DNA from: Ceraceosorus guamensis | Lineage: Eukaryota; Basidiomycota; Exobasidiomycetes; Ceraceosorales; Ceraceosoraceae | NCBI RefSeq assembly: GCF_003144195.1 | Contig: NW_020289998.1 | Location: 433,809 to 497,808 of the forward strand | Direction: 5' to 3' | Length of the DNA stretch: 64,000 nucleotides | Part shown: positions 34,496 through 45,465 of the stretch, piece by piece | Layout: the number at the start of each line of letters is the position of its first letter | How positions within the stretch are numbered: position 1 is the stretch's first letter | Notes under the pieces: generated by a model | Database searches by the model: none | What the model saw: the letters and a program-made list of their open reading frames with translations, nothing else | What the model was told of the DNA's origin: nothing | Translations under genes and position numbers: made by a program

Positions 34496-35713
34496 TCACT
34501 TCTTGAGTGCGAAACCAACGCGGGGATTGGCACCGCCTGCAGAGTAGTCGAAGCCAGCGTAGACGTTCTGCAGGAACGTGTCACCAAGGATCCAGCCGTT
34601 TTGAAGTCCGATGTCAGCGCCGACAATGCCTGCGATCTTGAAGAAGCCTTGGGTGGTGAGCAGCTGAGATTGCTCAGACAGGGTCACATCGAGACCAGCA
34701 ACGTTGAAGGTGAACTTGGGCGTGCCGATAGCGTAACCGCAAAGCACCTCTCCGCCCTGGTAAAGAGGAACACCGCCAGCTGCCAAGCAGATGCCAGCGA
34801 CTTGAAGTGGGGGCCCGAGAACAATGGTTGTTCCGGTGTCGACGATGACGTTGTCTCCGAGAGACGCGCCGTTCAGCTTTGCTCCAGAAATTTGCCAGAA
34901 TCCTTGAGCTTTGTTCACGTTCGTAAACTTAAGAGGTGCCTTGTAGCTGCCAGAGTTGAAGAAGCCCAGGTCCAGACGGGCTCCTTGAGGGTAAAGACCG
35001 AATCCGAATTGTGGCTTGTCGAGCTTGCCCTGCTTGATCAAGCTGACGTAGAATGGGTCCGCCTTGAATTGGGCGATGCTGGGGAAAGCCATGCCGGAGA
35101 TACCGTCAGAGCTAGATGCATCCAGTGTGGACTGACGAGCTTGGCCAATGGCTTGGCCGGTGGCAGTCAGACCACCAACGGAGATGTTGTCCGTGTAGAT
35201 CTCGCCAGTGGCTTGGGTGCCATCACCGTATCGCACGGTGAAATTGCGGCCAGTGTCTTTGGCGGTGGAGCCAGGGTTGTACTTGCCAGGCTGGAAGAAT
35301 GTGTCGCTCGATCCAGTGTCAAAGTCGAGCTGGGCGGTGTTGCTGCCTGCCGTAAAGGGTCCCTTCCAGAGCAGCTGATTGCTAACATCCTGCAGGCTGA
35401 CCGTGCCGGTTGCACGCTTGGTGTGAGCAAGCCGAGACTGAACTTGGCCAAGGATGTCCTGGATGACTGTGCTCGTGGCGTTCAGCAAAGGGTTGGTCTC
35501 GCCAGTGTTGTGCTGGTAGTTGACGAGATTGCGGACGTACTTGTAACGAAGTCGGGTGACTTCGCTGAGCAGACCATCGCGAGTGAGAGGCGTAGCGCGC
35601 TTGGCGATGTTGAGCGTCGAGGTGGATACTTCCCGCTCGGGGAGGGGAGTGCTGCTCACGGCAGTAGCAGCGGCCAGAGCCACCGCGAGGGTAGAAAGGA
35701 AAGTGGATCGCAT
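34496..35713 (-). CDS. Secreted pepsin-type aspartic protease (A1)
   Basis: An intronless frame of 405 residues, unlike most neighbours. A signal peptide (MRSTFLSTLAVALAAATAVS) is followed by a pro-region with Lys-Arg sites near residues 38-39 and 99-100 that could be cut by a Kex2-type protease. The catalytic aspartates are D132 in DFDTGSSDTFF and D292 in VIVDTGTT. The flap is YGDGTQATGE with Tyr162. DTGSSDTFF rather than DTGSSNLWV is the form seen in polyporopepsin-like basidiomycete enzymes. The C-terminus has no GPI signal or membrane helix, so the enzyme should be released. The frame is open further upstream only from a GTG; the ATG at 35713 gives the signal peptide. A TATA box lies at a suitable distance. 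Confidence 0.93.
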   Translation of the reverse strand: MRSTFLSTLAVALAAATAVSSTPLPEREVSTSTLNIAKRATPLTRDGLLSEVTRLRYKYVRNLVNYQHNTGETNPLLNATSTVIQDILGQVQSRLAHTKRATGTVSLQDVSNQLLWKGPFTAGSNTAQLDFDTGSSDTFFQPGKYNPGSTAKDTGRNFTVRYGDGTQATGEIYTDNISVGGLTATGQAIGQARQSTLDASSSDGISGMAFPSIAQFKADPFYVSLIKQGKLDKPQFGFGLYPQGARLDLGFFNSGSYKAPLKFTNVNKAQGFWQISGAKLNGASLGDNVIVDTGTTIVLGPPLQVAGICLAAGGVPLYQGGEVLCGYAIGTPKFTFNVAGLDVTLSEQSQLLTTQGFFKIAGIVGADIGLQNGWILGDTFLQNVYAGFDYSAGGANPRVGFALKK

Positions 35714-35836
35714 TGCGGATGGACGACGATGGGGAAACGAGAGAATGAATGACGGGTGCTTGGATGTGAATATGGAGGTGGGCCTCGCACTTGGGGACAC
35801 GAATGCTTCAGTGGCGTGATGGGGGCGGAGGCGACT

Positions 35837-35845
35837 CTTTATGTA
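35837..35845 (-). promoter_or_regulatory. TATA box of the aspartic protease gene
   Basis: On the minus strand this reads TACATAAAG, about 125-130 bases upstream of the ATG at 35713. The position and sequence fit a TATA element. Confidence 0.55.
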
Positions 35846-37495
35846 CTCAGCGTGGGGAACTCAACTTGCTCTCTCGGCAATATGAACGCTTTTCTTGCAG
35901 GCCGATGCCCCACATAGACAAATCATTGAAAGCTTCTCACCCCCTTGGTGTTGCATATGATTCGACCCTTGAATCGCAGGCCTGCAGCCTGCGGTCAGTC
36001 TAGACGACATCTGATCTGGTCGGACTTCATATGAGATGTGTGCTCCAAACCCCGGCTTGCAGTCGAGCGCACTGTGACTGGCGCAGAAACCCGCCACTAG
36101 TCGCGAGTAGCAAACGAGATGAAGGCGGAGAACTCCTGCGGTCGGTGGCTCCTAGTTGCGTTGCCGGGCTTACGAGCATGATGCGGCCCCCCTCCCCATC
36201 CCGCTTCCCTCTCGCGCCATCAGCAAGAGCGTCTCGCCAGAAGTATTTGCATGTTTGGAGCGAAAGTCTCAGTCCCGACAGCAGCACGACCGAGACCTGC
36301 TGGCTGCTGCTGCCGCCGGTGTCTCGTTGCTCCAAGGAAGGCAAGTCACTCGTGTGAGTGCAGCAGGCAGGCAGGCACAGCGGCCGCGTCGCGTGGCGCT
36401 AGATCTGCAACCTGCAAGCAAGCAAGCGCTGCAGGCACGAATTGAGAAGCCTGAATCATGGGGAGTGGGACTGTGTGTTCGGCGGGACATGGCAGGGCCA
36501 AACTTTCTCCTTGTACTGTTTGGTCCGCTAGCGTCTCGGAGTCAGACCCCTCCCTCCAGCTCTCGGTGTGTAAAGATGACGCAGAGCAGAGCACACAGCC
36601 CCTCTTTCCATTGATCTGATGCGCCCTTCGATTGCCGACGGTGTCGAGCCCCTCGACCCTCCTCCGTAAAGATCGTCGAGGCCTAGCCAGGATCACCTCA
36701 GATCGAGCTGCTGCCCGCCTCGTCCACCTCTGCCCCAAGTCAAACTTTCGTGCCCAGAGGCTGTACTCCTTCCGTACGTCTTAGGAAAGCTTTGTGCGCT
36801 TTAACGCGAGTTCGACCGGGAGCCGATCGATCAAAGTTGTTGACCCTCGTTGCTTGGTCCGGGCTGCTGCCGCGACCCACGGTAGGCGGATTCGCGGCCG
36901 CCCGCCGGCTCTCACATACAGGGCGGGGCTCAAGGGAGATTGTGATTGAGGCCGTCGCCACTTTTCGCCTCCGCATGTTCCATCGAGCGTTCCCCGCAGC
37001 GTCCCGCGTCGGAGATCGAAAACATCCGCTCGAGCCTAGATTGAGCGGCGCCTGCCCACGCCCGAAGCCAAAGAGTCCGCACGGCAATAATGAATTCTGA
37101 ACATCGCCTTGACGAAGGCTGGTGCGCATCACGGAGGTCCGAGAAGAGGTCAACGAGAATTACTCAGCCCAGGAGCTCAAGGCAGTGAGGTGCACGTAGC
37201 TGGTAAGGGTTCAACCATACATCGCATCAAGCATATGAGCTGAAGCTCGAGAAATGGGCCGACACATTCTGTGATTGAATGTTATGACAAGTAGCACCCC
37301 CAGTGGCGGATATCTTGGCTCATTTTGGCACCAAAAAATCAAGAATGAACGTGCTCTCGCGCCAACGACCCGTTGCACTCACTGCACCGTGCTCTGTGGA
37401 TGCTGCTGCCTCCCTTTCAAGCAAACTTCTTGCACACCAAAAAAGGAGAGTTGTTTCATGTCTCGAAATCCCTTCACGCGGACTTGATGGTCTGC

Positions 37496-37522
37496 ACTCA
37501 AGACTCAAGACTCAGACTCGCG
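37496..37522. repeat. ACTCAAGACTCAAGACTCAG cluster
   Basis: Tandem 7-base units (ACTCAAG) that decay into GACTCGCGTCTCGCAC. It belongs to the dispersed word family. Confidence 0.75.
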
Positions 37523-39352
37523 TCTCGCACAACCACGTTCCTGCCAACTCTTCGCACAAGCACGTGGTCTGCTCCACTTTACGACTCGGACGCCCATTTT
37601 TGGTGTTTGCGGGCCGGAATCGAACGCTGGAGCTGCACGCGCCCCAGATCAACCCACGCCAACCCATCCCAAGTATAATTTGGTATCACCCGCACATACT
37701 CGGAAATCCGGGCGTTCGGACCCAGGGTGCATGGGACATTTCGGAGACTTGTATATAAGCAAGTGACCTTACGCGATCCACGTTGGGGGGTTGCCATGCA
37801 GTGCTTGTCAAGCTGGATCGCTGCATGGCGATGCGCTTGCTCGATAAGTCGTGACTTGTTTGGCGTGGTTGCCCGCCCAGAAGTCACGAGTGAAGGGAGA
37901 ATGTGAATGAAGGATCAATCATGCTGGATGCATCCTTGTCTGTTGAGAGGTGAATTTCTGTGATTTGAATTCACTCTGGATGTTCCGCAGTCAAATTCGC
38001 GATGGGTACGCTCCAAGACTCTGGTCTCACATGGGTCTCATCGTCTCATCATATTCCAATAAGCATCGTCCACGCATCATGCACGTCGCTTAATTTGCCC
38101 TCATGCGTGCATGTTGAAACGCATGTCAGTGTGAATGTGAAGCGTCAGCATGTATATCATCTGCGACGACTAGTAGAGAAAGCAAGGCGGAAGTCACAGC
38201 AGGTAAGACGCCGGTCTCATGCCACACACGCGTCCCGCATTTACGAAGAAACAGATGTATATAAGCATCGAGGCGGTCTGTATATCAAGTATCACATTGA
38301 CTATGATCTGAAAGTTAAAGTGAGTGGAATCTTTGAATGGCAAATCAAGTGCATGGTTTCAGATCACGAGTTGTGAACTCGAATGCCGTTGTCCGTCGCC
38401 CATAGCACGCAAGTTGCCCTCATGCTGCTGCGCCAAAGAGAAGAAGCTGGAAGATCGTGCTGATTGTGAATCATGACGACGACCACCTTTACCGGTAGGT
38501 ACATGGCTAGCGTAGAAGAGATGCGCGATAACGTGACCTTGGCGGTTGCAACACGACGCTTATTTAGCGCCCTTCTTTTGGCGTGCTCCGCATTTGATTG
38601 CCGTGATCGGTCGAGCGCAACAGGCTTCGTCTTGTCGTTGGCAACGCGGCGAGTTGGTGAAAGCGCATGCAGTCAATGAAGTCAAAGTACGAGAAGCATT
38701 CGAATCGGGAGGCAAGCAAGAATGTGAGTCACGAATATCCTGCATTCGGCACCAGAAAGGGCCAGTCAGGCTAGGAGAGAATATATAGGGACGAGCGCAC
38801 GTGATGACGCTTTGCGACCTCGGCAGCAGCCATCACGCAGGAATTAAGGCTTTATCAGCTTTTACTCGAGACTCCCGACTGGGCGTGGGTGGGTTGGTCG
38901 GCTGACGGTTGACTTGCCAATTTGAAGAAAAGACCGGACACGTCTTCGTTCAGGAATTGGCCAAACGACGACTCACTGACCACTCTGCACACGTTGGCCA
39001 GTTCGTCCTCATCATTCGTGGATATTGACTCTAAGATGCGCTGCGGCAGCTCAAGTAAAGCTTACGAGTCCCCTAACGGTGCCGTACCTTGCTCTGCATG
39101 CCAACCATGGCCGGGGTACGCCATCAGTGTCAGGGTACATGCACCCCGCAGCTTTGACCTAATCGTGATCGGCCTTCGAGCTCGACCAAGGCTTCTCTTG
39201 CGGGGGGAGGGTGGCGATGGCCCGCCATATGACCGCGACCCGCTGCTCCTGCCAGGGTTGTGCTGGACGCGCGCAAGCTCTCAGCTAGCAGCTAGGGTGC
39301 TGAGTGTGGAGGCAAGGCAGCGGCGGCCTGGATCTGACCTCGCTGATGGGGA

Positions 39353-39355
<3 letters not shown>

Positions 39356-39426
<71 letters not shown>
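39356..39426. repeat. Homopolymer run of about 71 G
   Basis: An unbroken G tract preceded by GGGGAGGAGG. It would be a strong G-quadruplex former. Its true length cannot be trusted, because such tracts are easily mis-sized in sequencing or used to bridge assembly problems. Confidence 0.95.
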
Positions 39427-39428
<2 letters not shown>

Positions 39429-39624
39429 TCAGACGCCGGCGAGTCCGTCCGGGATTAGGTTCGCGTGTGCTTCATTGAGAGCTCATTCGTGAGTGCCAAG
39501 CCCTTTCAGAGCGCGTTTCTATACGGGCGGCGCGCTTTCAACCAATTCACGCGCGAATCGTGAAGGAGTGGTTGAAAGCGCCACACGCAGCACATGCATG
39601 CAGCCAAAGGAAGGCGCTGCATAT

Positions 39625-39935
39625 GCTGCTGCTGCTGCTGCTGCTGGCAAGTCGTGAGTTGTGAGTGCAAGTGCTACATCGTCGCGACGTGCGCGCACAG
39701 CAGCAGGTGTATGATGCTGCTGTATAGCTGATGCATGCATGTATGCACGGGTCTACTACGGCAACAGCAACAGCAACAGCAGCAGCAGCAGCATCAACAA
39801 CAAAGCAGAGCATCAAGCAGCAGCGGCACAGCTTACCGTCAAAGTCGCGCAAATCTGAAGACAGAGTCGAGTGGTTTGAATGAGCTCCGAAAGTTGCATG
39901 TCATCAAATATCGTCTGCTGCTGCTGCTGCTGCTG
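39625..39935. repeat. CTG/CAG-rich block with three tracts
   Basis: It contains about (GCT)7 at 39625-39647, a CAACAG/CAG tract at 39762-39792 and (CTG)7 at 39915-39935, with CAGCAG scattered between. Both strands show glutamine- or leucine-rich chance frames, which I do not call genes. Confidence 0.9.
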
Positions 39936-39991
39936 TGGTGAAAGTTTAGAGCGTTTGGAGCATGAAAGGCGGGGCGGATGCTTGCACGCAC

Positions 39992-40040
39992 ACTCACGAC
40001 TCACGACTCACGACTCACGACTCACGACTCACGACTCAAG
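39992..40040. repeat. Seven-copy heptamer array (ACTCACG)n
   Basis: Six perfect head-to-tail copies of ACTCACG and a seventh that reads ACTCAAG. It is the longest ordered form of the word that appears singly in many spacers of this window. It lies about 350 bases before the 40394 gene. Confidence 0.95.
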
Positions 40041-40393
40041 CAGCTAATCCCGATTGCCAATTCATTCACATTGCTCGCGCGGATCTCTTGCCGTTCTACT
40101 CATCATCCCTTTCAATATCTAGCGACTATCACCTCCGCGCGTAGAGGCGCAACCACTCTGGTCAGGTCGAGCCTCATCACACCAGCGTTCGCCCACGATA
40201 CACATCAACTTGCTCTGCTTTGCAAATTTGGGGCAGCGCTCGCCTGTCGATCCAGGCGCGCCTCGACCCATTGTCGATCAAGAGGCCCCACAGGCCGTGT
40301 GCAGACGAATCACCCATCTTTTCCATCGCTATTTGCCTCGGCTCGGCTGTCTAGCTGCTCCTCATTCGGGCCAGCAAAGGGTCGCACGTAGAG

Positions 40394-43030
40394 ATGGCCC
40401 GAGGGGTCAGCCAGCGAGCTGTGGGGGGTGGTGGAGGCTCGCGCAGAGTGATAAAGTCTGGAAGCAGGGGTGGGAATAGGGGCGCAAACAGTTCAGCCGG
40501 CAACAGGGACGCGACGGGGGGTAGATCGCCCACGTCGAGCGTCAAGGGCCGAAGCAGGGCGAGCAGCACAGCTGCCAAGCGGAGCACAAGGCCATCGAGT
40601 CCGGGCAATTTGGACGCAGAAGCCGCCTCACCGCCCGACCCTGGTCTCCTCAGCCCGTCCGAATCGGGCAAGATGCTGTCGACCTCCTCCAGCTCAGACG
40701 ATACCTCGGAGCACGATGACGACTTTGAGGACGCAGAAGGTGGCGAGACTCAGGAGATTAGTCTGGGAGACGAGCTAGCAGGGGAAGACTTCCAGCAGGA
40801 CCACGGCACGCCAGGCGATGCTCCGAAGCCCCGCAATTTCGGAAGCGTGGAAGAAACAGATGGCGAAGCGGTGGATCTGGGCACACCGGTCTTGCCCAAA
40901 AAGCAGATCCACAAGGTACCTTCCAGCAGCCAATTTGTCGCGGTCGACTTGCCACTGCCAGCGCTCCACCACGCAGACGGTTCGACCACGAAGGACCCCT
41001 CATCCGAACTCAGCATCATACCGTCCGCACCAGCTGCCGAGTCTCGCTCTCAGTCCGTCTTGTCAGACAACTCTGATGCGTCAGCGTCCGCGGCTGGCGG
41101 AGCGAACAGCACCACGGCTGGACAAAAGACGGCTCGTCGGTTCTGGGAACGTTTGCGTGCGGGATCTTCGAGTGAGCCGAATCAGGCTCCCAAACCTCCA
41201 TCGAGCAATGATGGAGCTTCAGAAGCGGGCTCAAGGTCAGCAACTCCTGATCCGGGGCCCCGACCGACACTGCCGGCCCGATCAGGCGCGTCTGCTCCAG
41301 GCGCGCCTCAAAGCTCATCGGTTCAGCCCATTCGCAAATCGACGTTTGCCATGCCCACGCTGTCCTCACTTGCAGCTGCCGCTCAAGCAGCAGCTGCAGC
41401 AGGTTCTGCCGCTGCCGCAGATTGGGCAGCCTCGAGAAATGCTGCAGCAGTGCAAGAACCTGCGGAACGCCAGAGATTGCCGAGGTTTCAGGTGGACGAG
41501 GCCAAGTTGGCAGAGGATGTGATGCGTTTTGCGGATGCGAGAGACACGTTGCACAATGAGAGGAGTCCCGAGCGCTTGAGGGAACTGGGCAATAGGTTGG
41601 AAGAGGGTTGGCGAGAGAAGGTGAGTGAAGTTGTGACGAAGCAGCATTAGCGCTTCGAGCAGCGTTGAATCTATTGGATCCTACTTTGCACCTCTGGTGA
41701 CAGCTCTCGGAGACAGCTGTGATGAGGGAAAAGCTGGAGCAGGCGCAGCTAAGTATCTATGACGTCGAGGACGAGAACAAGAATCTGCGTCTCTCTTTGA
41801 AGGGATTAAGTGAGCAGATTGCCAGTCTCGAAAGTGCTTTTCACACCTTTCAACTTAGCACCATCGAACAGTGAGTTCAGCGATGTTGAACGTATTACTG
41901 GCAGGGTTCCACTAAAGAGTCCACTTGGTTCACAGGATGCGCAAAGAGAAAGAGCTGTTCGAAGAGGAGAGGTGAGTTGACTCGTTGACAAATCGCAACA
42001 TTCACCACCTTACCCTGTCCACTTTCGTGCGCGCAGACGCGAAGAGCTGGAAATTTCCCGATACGAGGTTGCGCAGGGCAAGCGTGAGCTTGCCGAAACC
42101 AAAGCAATCAACGCTCAGCTCCGACTGGTGGTGCTCAGCGGCTTGCGAAATGCGACCGGGCTGGGCTCGGAGCTCGCTCACTTGGATCCAAATGCAAAGA
42201 CGGGGCTCGAGTCAAGGCTGAGAGCGATCGAGAGAGGAGAGCACGGCAGTCTGGCTGCCGCTCTTGGCTCGCCACCGCCTTCTGCAACGCTAAATACGCC
42301 CATGCGCGCTCTTCTGTCTCACGACGGGGCATCGCAAGCGCAGACGGAAGGCAGCCATGGCGAGTCGTCTGCCGCGGATGAGAGCGAAAAGAGCGGCGCG
42401 GCGACCTCGACGGATCGAACGAGTTTCGAAGAGGGCGATACGCTGGAAGCTTCTGTCGGTGCGAATGGACAAGATGGGGAAATCGACGAGACGTCGTTGT
42501 TGTTTGACCTGCCCATCAGTCCTACAACGTCGAGACCCGTCACGATGCTCTTCAACGAGCCTGTTCATATTGCCAAGCTCAATCATCTTCTGGGACTCAC
42601 CCCTGCGCAGTCTGGCGTTCAGGAGCCCATCGCCGAAGCGGACGAAGGTCAGACCATCGCCATTCCAGAGTCTGCTAGCGCAGGCGGTGCTTCGAGCGCG
42701 CCAGCAGCGGGCAGATCTCTCCTGTCGCCAGGCAGCTCACCAGGCACCGCTCGTTCGGCTACGATCTTTGCAGGTCATTCGGTACCAGCAAGCGCAGCCG
42801 TTCCGCACACCCCGCACGCCCCGCCAGCTCTGGCGGCACAGCTGACGGGCGCCAAAATGTTGGCGGATGAAGAGCACCAGAGAGCGGTCAAGGAGGAGAA
42901 TGAGACGTTGAGAATTCAGCTCAAGAATAGCTTGACTGCGCTCAGGGCCTTTGAGCAGGAAGCGGACGAGCTTAGACATCGACTCAAACAGACGGAAGCT
43001 GCCGTCGAAGGTCTCTTCAACTCTCATTAG
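40394..43030 (+). CDS. Large disordered protein with central coiled coil, unidentified
   Basis: Four exons (40394-41620, 41704-41870, 41936-41971, 42037-43030) join in phase to 807 residues. Residues 1-350 are low complexity: Gly/Arg-rich at the start, then Ser/Ala/Pro with an acidic patch. A conserved-looking core follows: LPRFQVDEAKLAEDVMRFADARDTL, and then about 110 residues of heptad-like coiled coil across exons 1-4 (LRELGNRLEEGWREKLSET up to AETKAINAQLRLVVL). The C-terminal part is again disordered and closes with a second short coiled coil (RAVKEENETLRIQLKNSLTAL and following). I do not recognise the family. The shape suggests a cytoskeletal, polarity or scaffold protein, which is inference only. 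Very short exon 3 (36 nt) lies inside the coiled coil. Confidence 0.75.
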
Positions 43031-43276
43031 CGACCGCTTGCTTGCCTGCCTGGCTTGAAGAAGGAAGTTTGAAAGCGTGGACAGTCGGAAGATGTGCTCG
43101 ACTCGAAGTATGATGGACCTATCCCACGTCTGTATCAACAAACACAAAAATTGCATCATCCTCAGCCGATTGCGAATCAAAGAATGCGAATGCGATATGC
43201 AAACACTCTGCATGCTTTTCAAAAAGTGTGCTGCGGCAGCTCGCTGTGAACGTGCCGCATGAGAATCCCGCCATCA

Positions 43277-44704
43277 TCATCTCCGTCCAAGAACGCCTCC
43301 CAGACCTTTGCTGACGCGTTCCACGTCGCGCATCGTGATGCTCACCCGCGTCTGTCTCTCCACCCCGACCCTGGGTAATTGCTTGGTACCTGCTCCAGCC
43401 GGCAAGACCTCAAAGGCTTGGGCTGGGTCACTCTGCACCGCAACGCCTGCGCTAATCAGCGCTTGCTGCAAGTGCGGAGCTTTGATCGAGGAGCCATTGA
43501 TCACGCGCGCAAAGTGCTGCGTGGTGTCGCTGCTGCGGTCTGCTATGCCGTGCAGATAATCTCTGCAATTAGTCGGGCGAGCAGATGGGATGAGCACCAG
43601 GTGCAACAAAACTCAGTTGCGAATGTGAGAGCTCGTGTGCGCATAGCGGGCATCGAGTGAGCGCCAAATCGACTCACTTGTAAGCGTCCCCACGCGTGAT
43701 CAATAGAGATCTGCGCTCTTGCAGAATAGAAAAGACGGGGTGCTGCTCCCTCGCTCGAGCCTTGGAGTTGTGTGCTCCATCGTCTGACGCATCGCCTCCA
43801 TTCCCCGGACCAGCAACCTTCAATTCGCTTGCAGCTTCCGAAGCACCGTCGACGTCTGCTTCGTCATGGTCTGTAGAGCCTGTCGCAGTGGGCTCTTCCG
43901 GAGCCCAGCGGTAGATGTCTAATAGTGTATGCGAACCTAGCGAGAGGGTCGCTACGGCTGCAAAGTAGGCTCCTCCATCTTCATGAGGCTTGCGTCATTG
44001 CATGGAGGCCGTCAACTGTCACGCCCGCTTGGACGATACCATGCTCGCATACTCACCATGATGCCCTGACCCGCTTCGTACTCGTTCACAAGCTGCGCAA
44101 ATCAGCGAGCGAGCCGGTGTGAGCCCTTCGCTAGCATTCGCAAACCCTGTGGAAGCAATGTGGCTCACGCAATGATTAGGACCCTCATGCTTGGACTCGA
44201 CGAACGCTTTGGTCTCCCGGACACGCTGCACGATGTTGGGAAACCTGACCAGCCAATCTGGCAGAGGCTCCGGAATCAACGTGCCGCTCTTTTGAGCGAT
44301 CTGACCGCCCCAGTGCTGCAACCTGCAAATGATCGAGCCGCTCCAAGGAGTGCGTGATGGATGTTGAGAAGAGCGATGCGCGACAGAATGTTTGAGTGAG
44401 CGGCATGATCTCGTACAAGCACGGCACGTGCTGCTGCGATGATCGCAGCTCACCTTCTGGCTTGCAAAACTTTCCACTTTGGCTGAGGAGCGCTATTGAT
44501 CTTCCCCATCAGGTACCTCTCCTCCTCCGCAGTGATAAAGTCGGGAATATAGAAGAAGCCATGCTGGGATTGTGACGAGGCGGAGCGATCACTTGTGGAT
44601 GAGGTGCGCGTGCGTGTGGAGCTGGAAGCTAGTGCGGATGTTGGAATGTCGAGCTGATAGCGAGCAAGGCCTGATGTGGCGGCGGATGAGCTGGAGGTAG
44701 ACAT
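43277..44704 (-). CDS. ALKBH6-like Fe(II)/2-oxoglutarate dioxygenase
   Basis: Five exons (44704-44454, 44322-44169, 44092-44057, 43988-43678, 43562-43277) join in phase to 345 residues. FFYIPDFITAEEERYLM, WKVLQARRLQHWGG and LPDWL open the AlkB fold. [20 protein letters not shown] contains the first two iron ligands (His149, Asp151). YLHGIADR carries the third (His255), and TRVSITMRDV supplies the 2OG-binding arginines. VATLSLGSHTLLDIYRW is also specific to ALKBH6. A disordered insertion of about 55 residues (VDGASEAASELKVAGPG region) sits in the fold and is longer than in animals. The substrate of this subfamily is not established. The ATG at 44704 is the first in the frame; upstream only a GTG keeps it open. 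The third exon is just 36 nt. Confidence 0.93.
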
Positions 44705-45465
44705 AGCCCCAACAGGTGCGTGGAGTAGTGATGAGCTGACAGCTTCGGCTTTGCAGGGATGTGCAGGGATGTGGCTGCAAGAGCCGCGTCCAGAGATGCG
44801 ATTCGAGGGTTCGATGGAATGCGAATCACGCACTGAAGGGGGGCAGGCAGTCGTGAGTGTCTGTGCAGAGACGAGCACACATCAGCGCACACTCAAGACT
44901 CGACACTTGACTGTGACTGCATGTGCGCTGCTGACCATCACGGGCAAAGCGGCAAGCACGTCCATGAAGGTTGGACGCACGCGCGACGCAACATCACCGA
45001 AAAAGATCGCGGAGGGTCCGTGCACACACCTTTGAACGGCGCCGCGGTCAGTTGCTCCGCGGTGTCCGTTCCGCTCTTGCCGCGAGCCTCATGTGGTTGT
45101 CACTCGCGCGTGAGCAATAGGTACCCGCGCACAGCTAGCTCTGTGCGTGCGTGCATGCACGCATGGGTGCCGTCGTGGGGAAGTGCGTGGTCACGTCACC
45201 TGCTGATGAGTGATGTCTCCTCTTTCGCGCTCGCACTCGCGCTCGCACTCGACATCATCAGCTCGATCTCGATGCTCGACCAACGGGACTCTTGGTTCGC
45301 AATCACAATGTTGTCCCGCTTCCCATTTCCCTGTTGACGGTTGAAGCATCCAGAGACCCTCGAAAGCGTACGCCTTGCTCCTCACGACTCTCGCGTGCTT
45401 CCGAGACCACTGCATTCTTCCAGCTGCATCTTCCCACCTCGACACTTCTCCCGTTCAGCCTCGAA
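44705..45465. other. Divergent promoter region between the ALKBH6-like gene and AACS
   Basis: 761 bases containing CAGTCGTGAGTG (44849) and ACTCAAGACTCGACACTTGACTG (44893), both of the dispersed word family, and an alternating GCGCTCGCACTCGCGCTCGCACTC stretch near 45230. No TATA box is clear. Confidence 0.5.

Larger units (their letters stand above)
35714..40393. other. Gene-free 4.7 kb region
   Basis: The left 100-150 bases are the protease promoter. The rest has only overlapping chance frames on both strands, none with a domain. It does hold unusual DNA: a G71 tract, three CTG/CAG tracts, a seven-copy heptamer array, an ACTCAAG cluster at 37496, and TATATAAG boxes at 37753-37760 and 38258-38265 with no gene behind them. 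Non-coding transcription is possible but not shown by the sequence. Confidence 0.6.

Noticed and set aside
36740-37153. 137-codon minus-strand frame in the gene-free region.
   Set aside because: Overlapped by plus-strand frames of similar length, no domain and no splice or promoter support.
37600-37680. Possible minus-strand tRNA: GGAATCGAACG reads CGTTCGATTCC on the reverse strand, like a tRNA B box.
   Set aside because: The flanking bases do not form a T stem, no matching acceptor stem is found within 100 bases, and the A box is poor.
35714-40393. Transposon or retroelement remnant in the gene-free block.
   Set aside because: No reverse transcriptase, transposase, long terminal repeat or terminal inverted repeat could be recognised.
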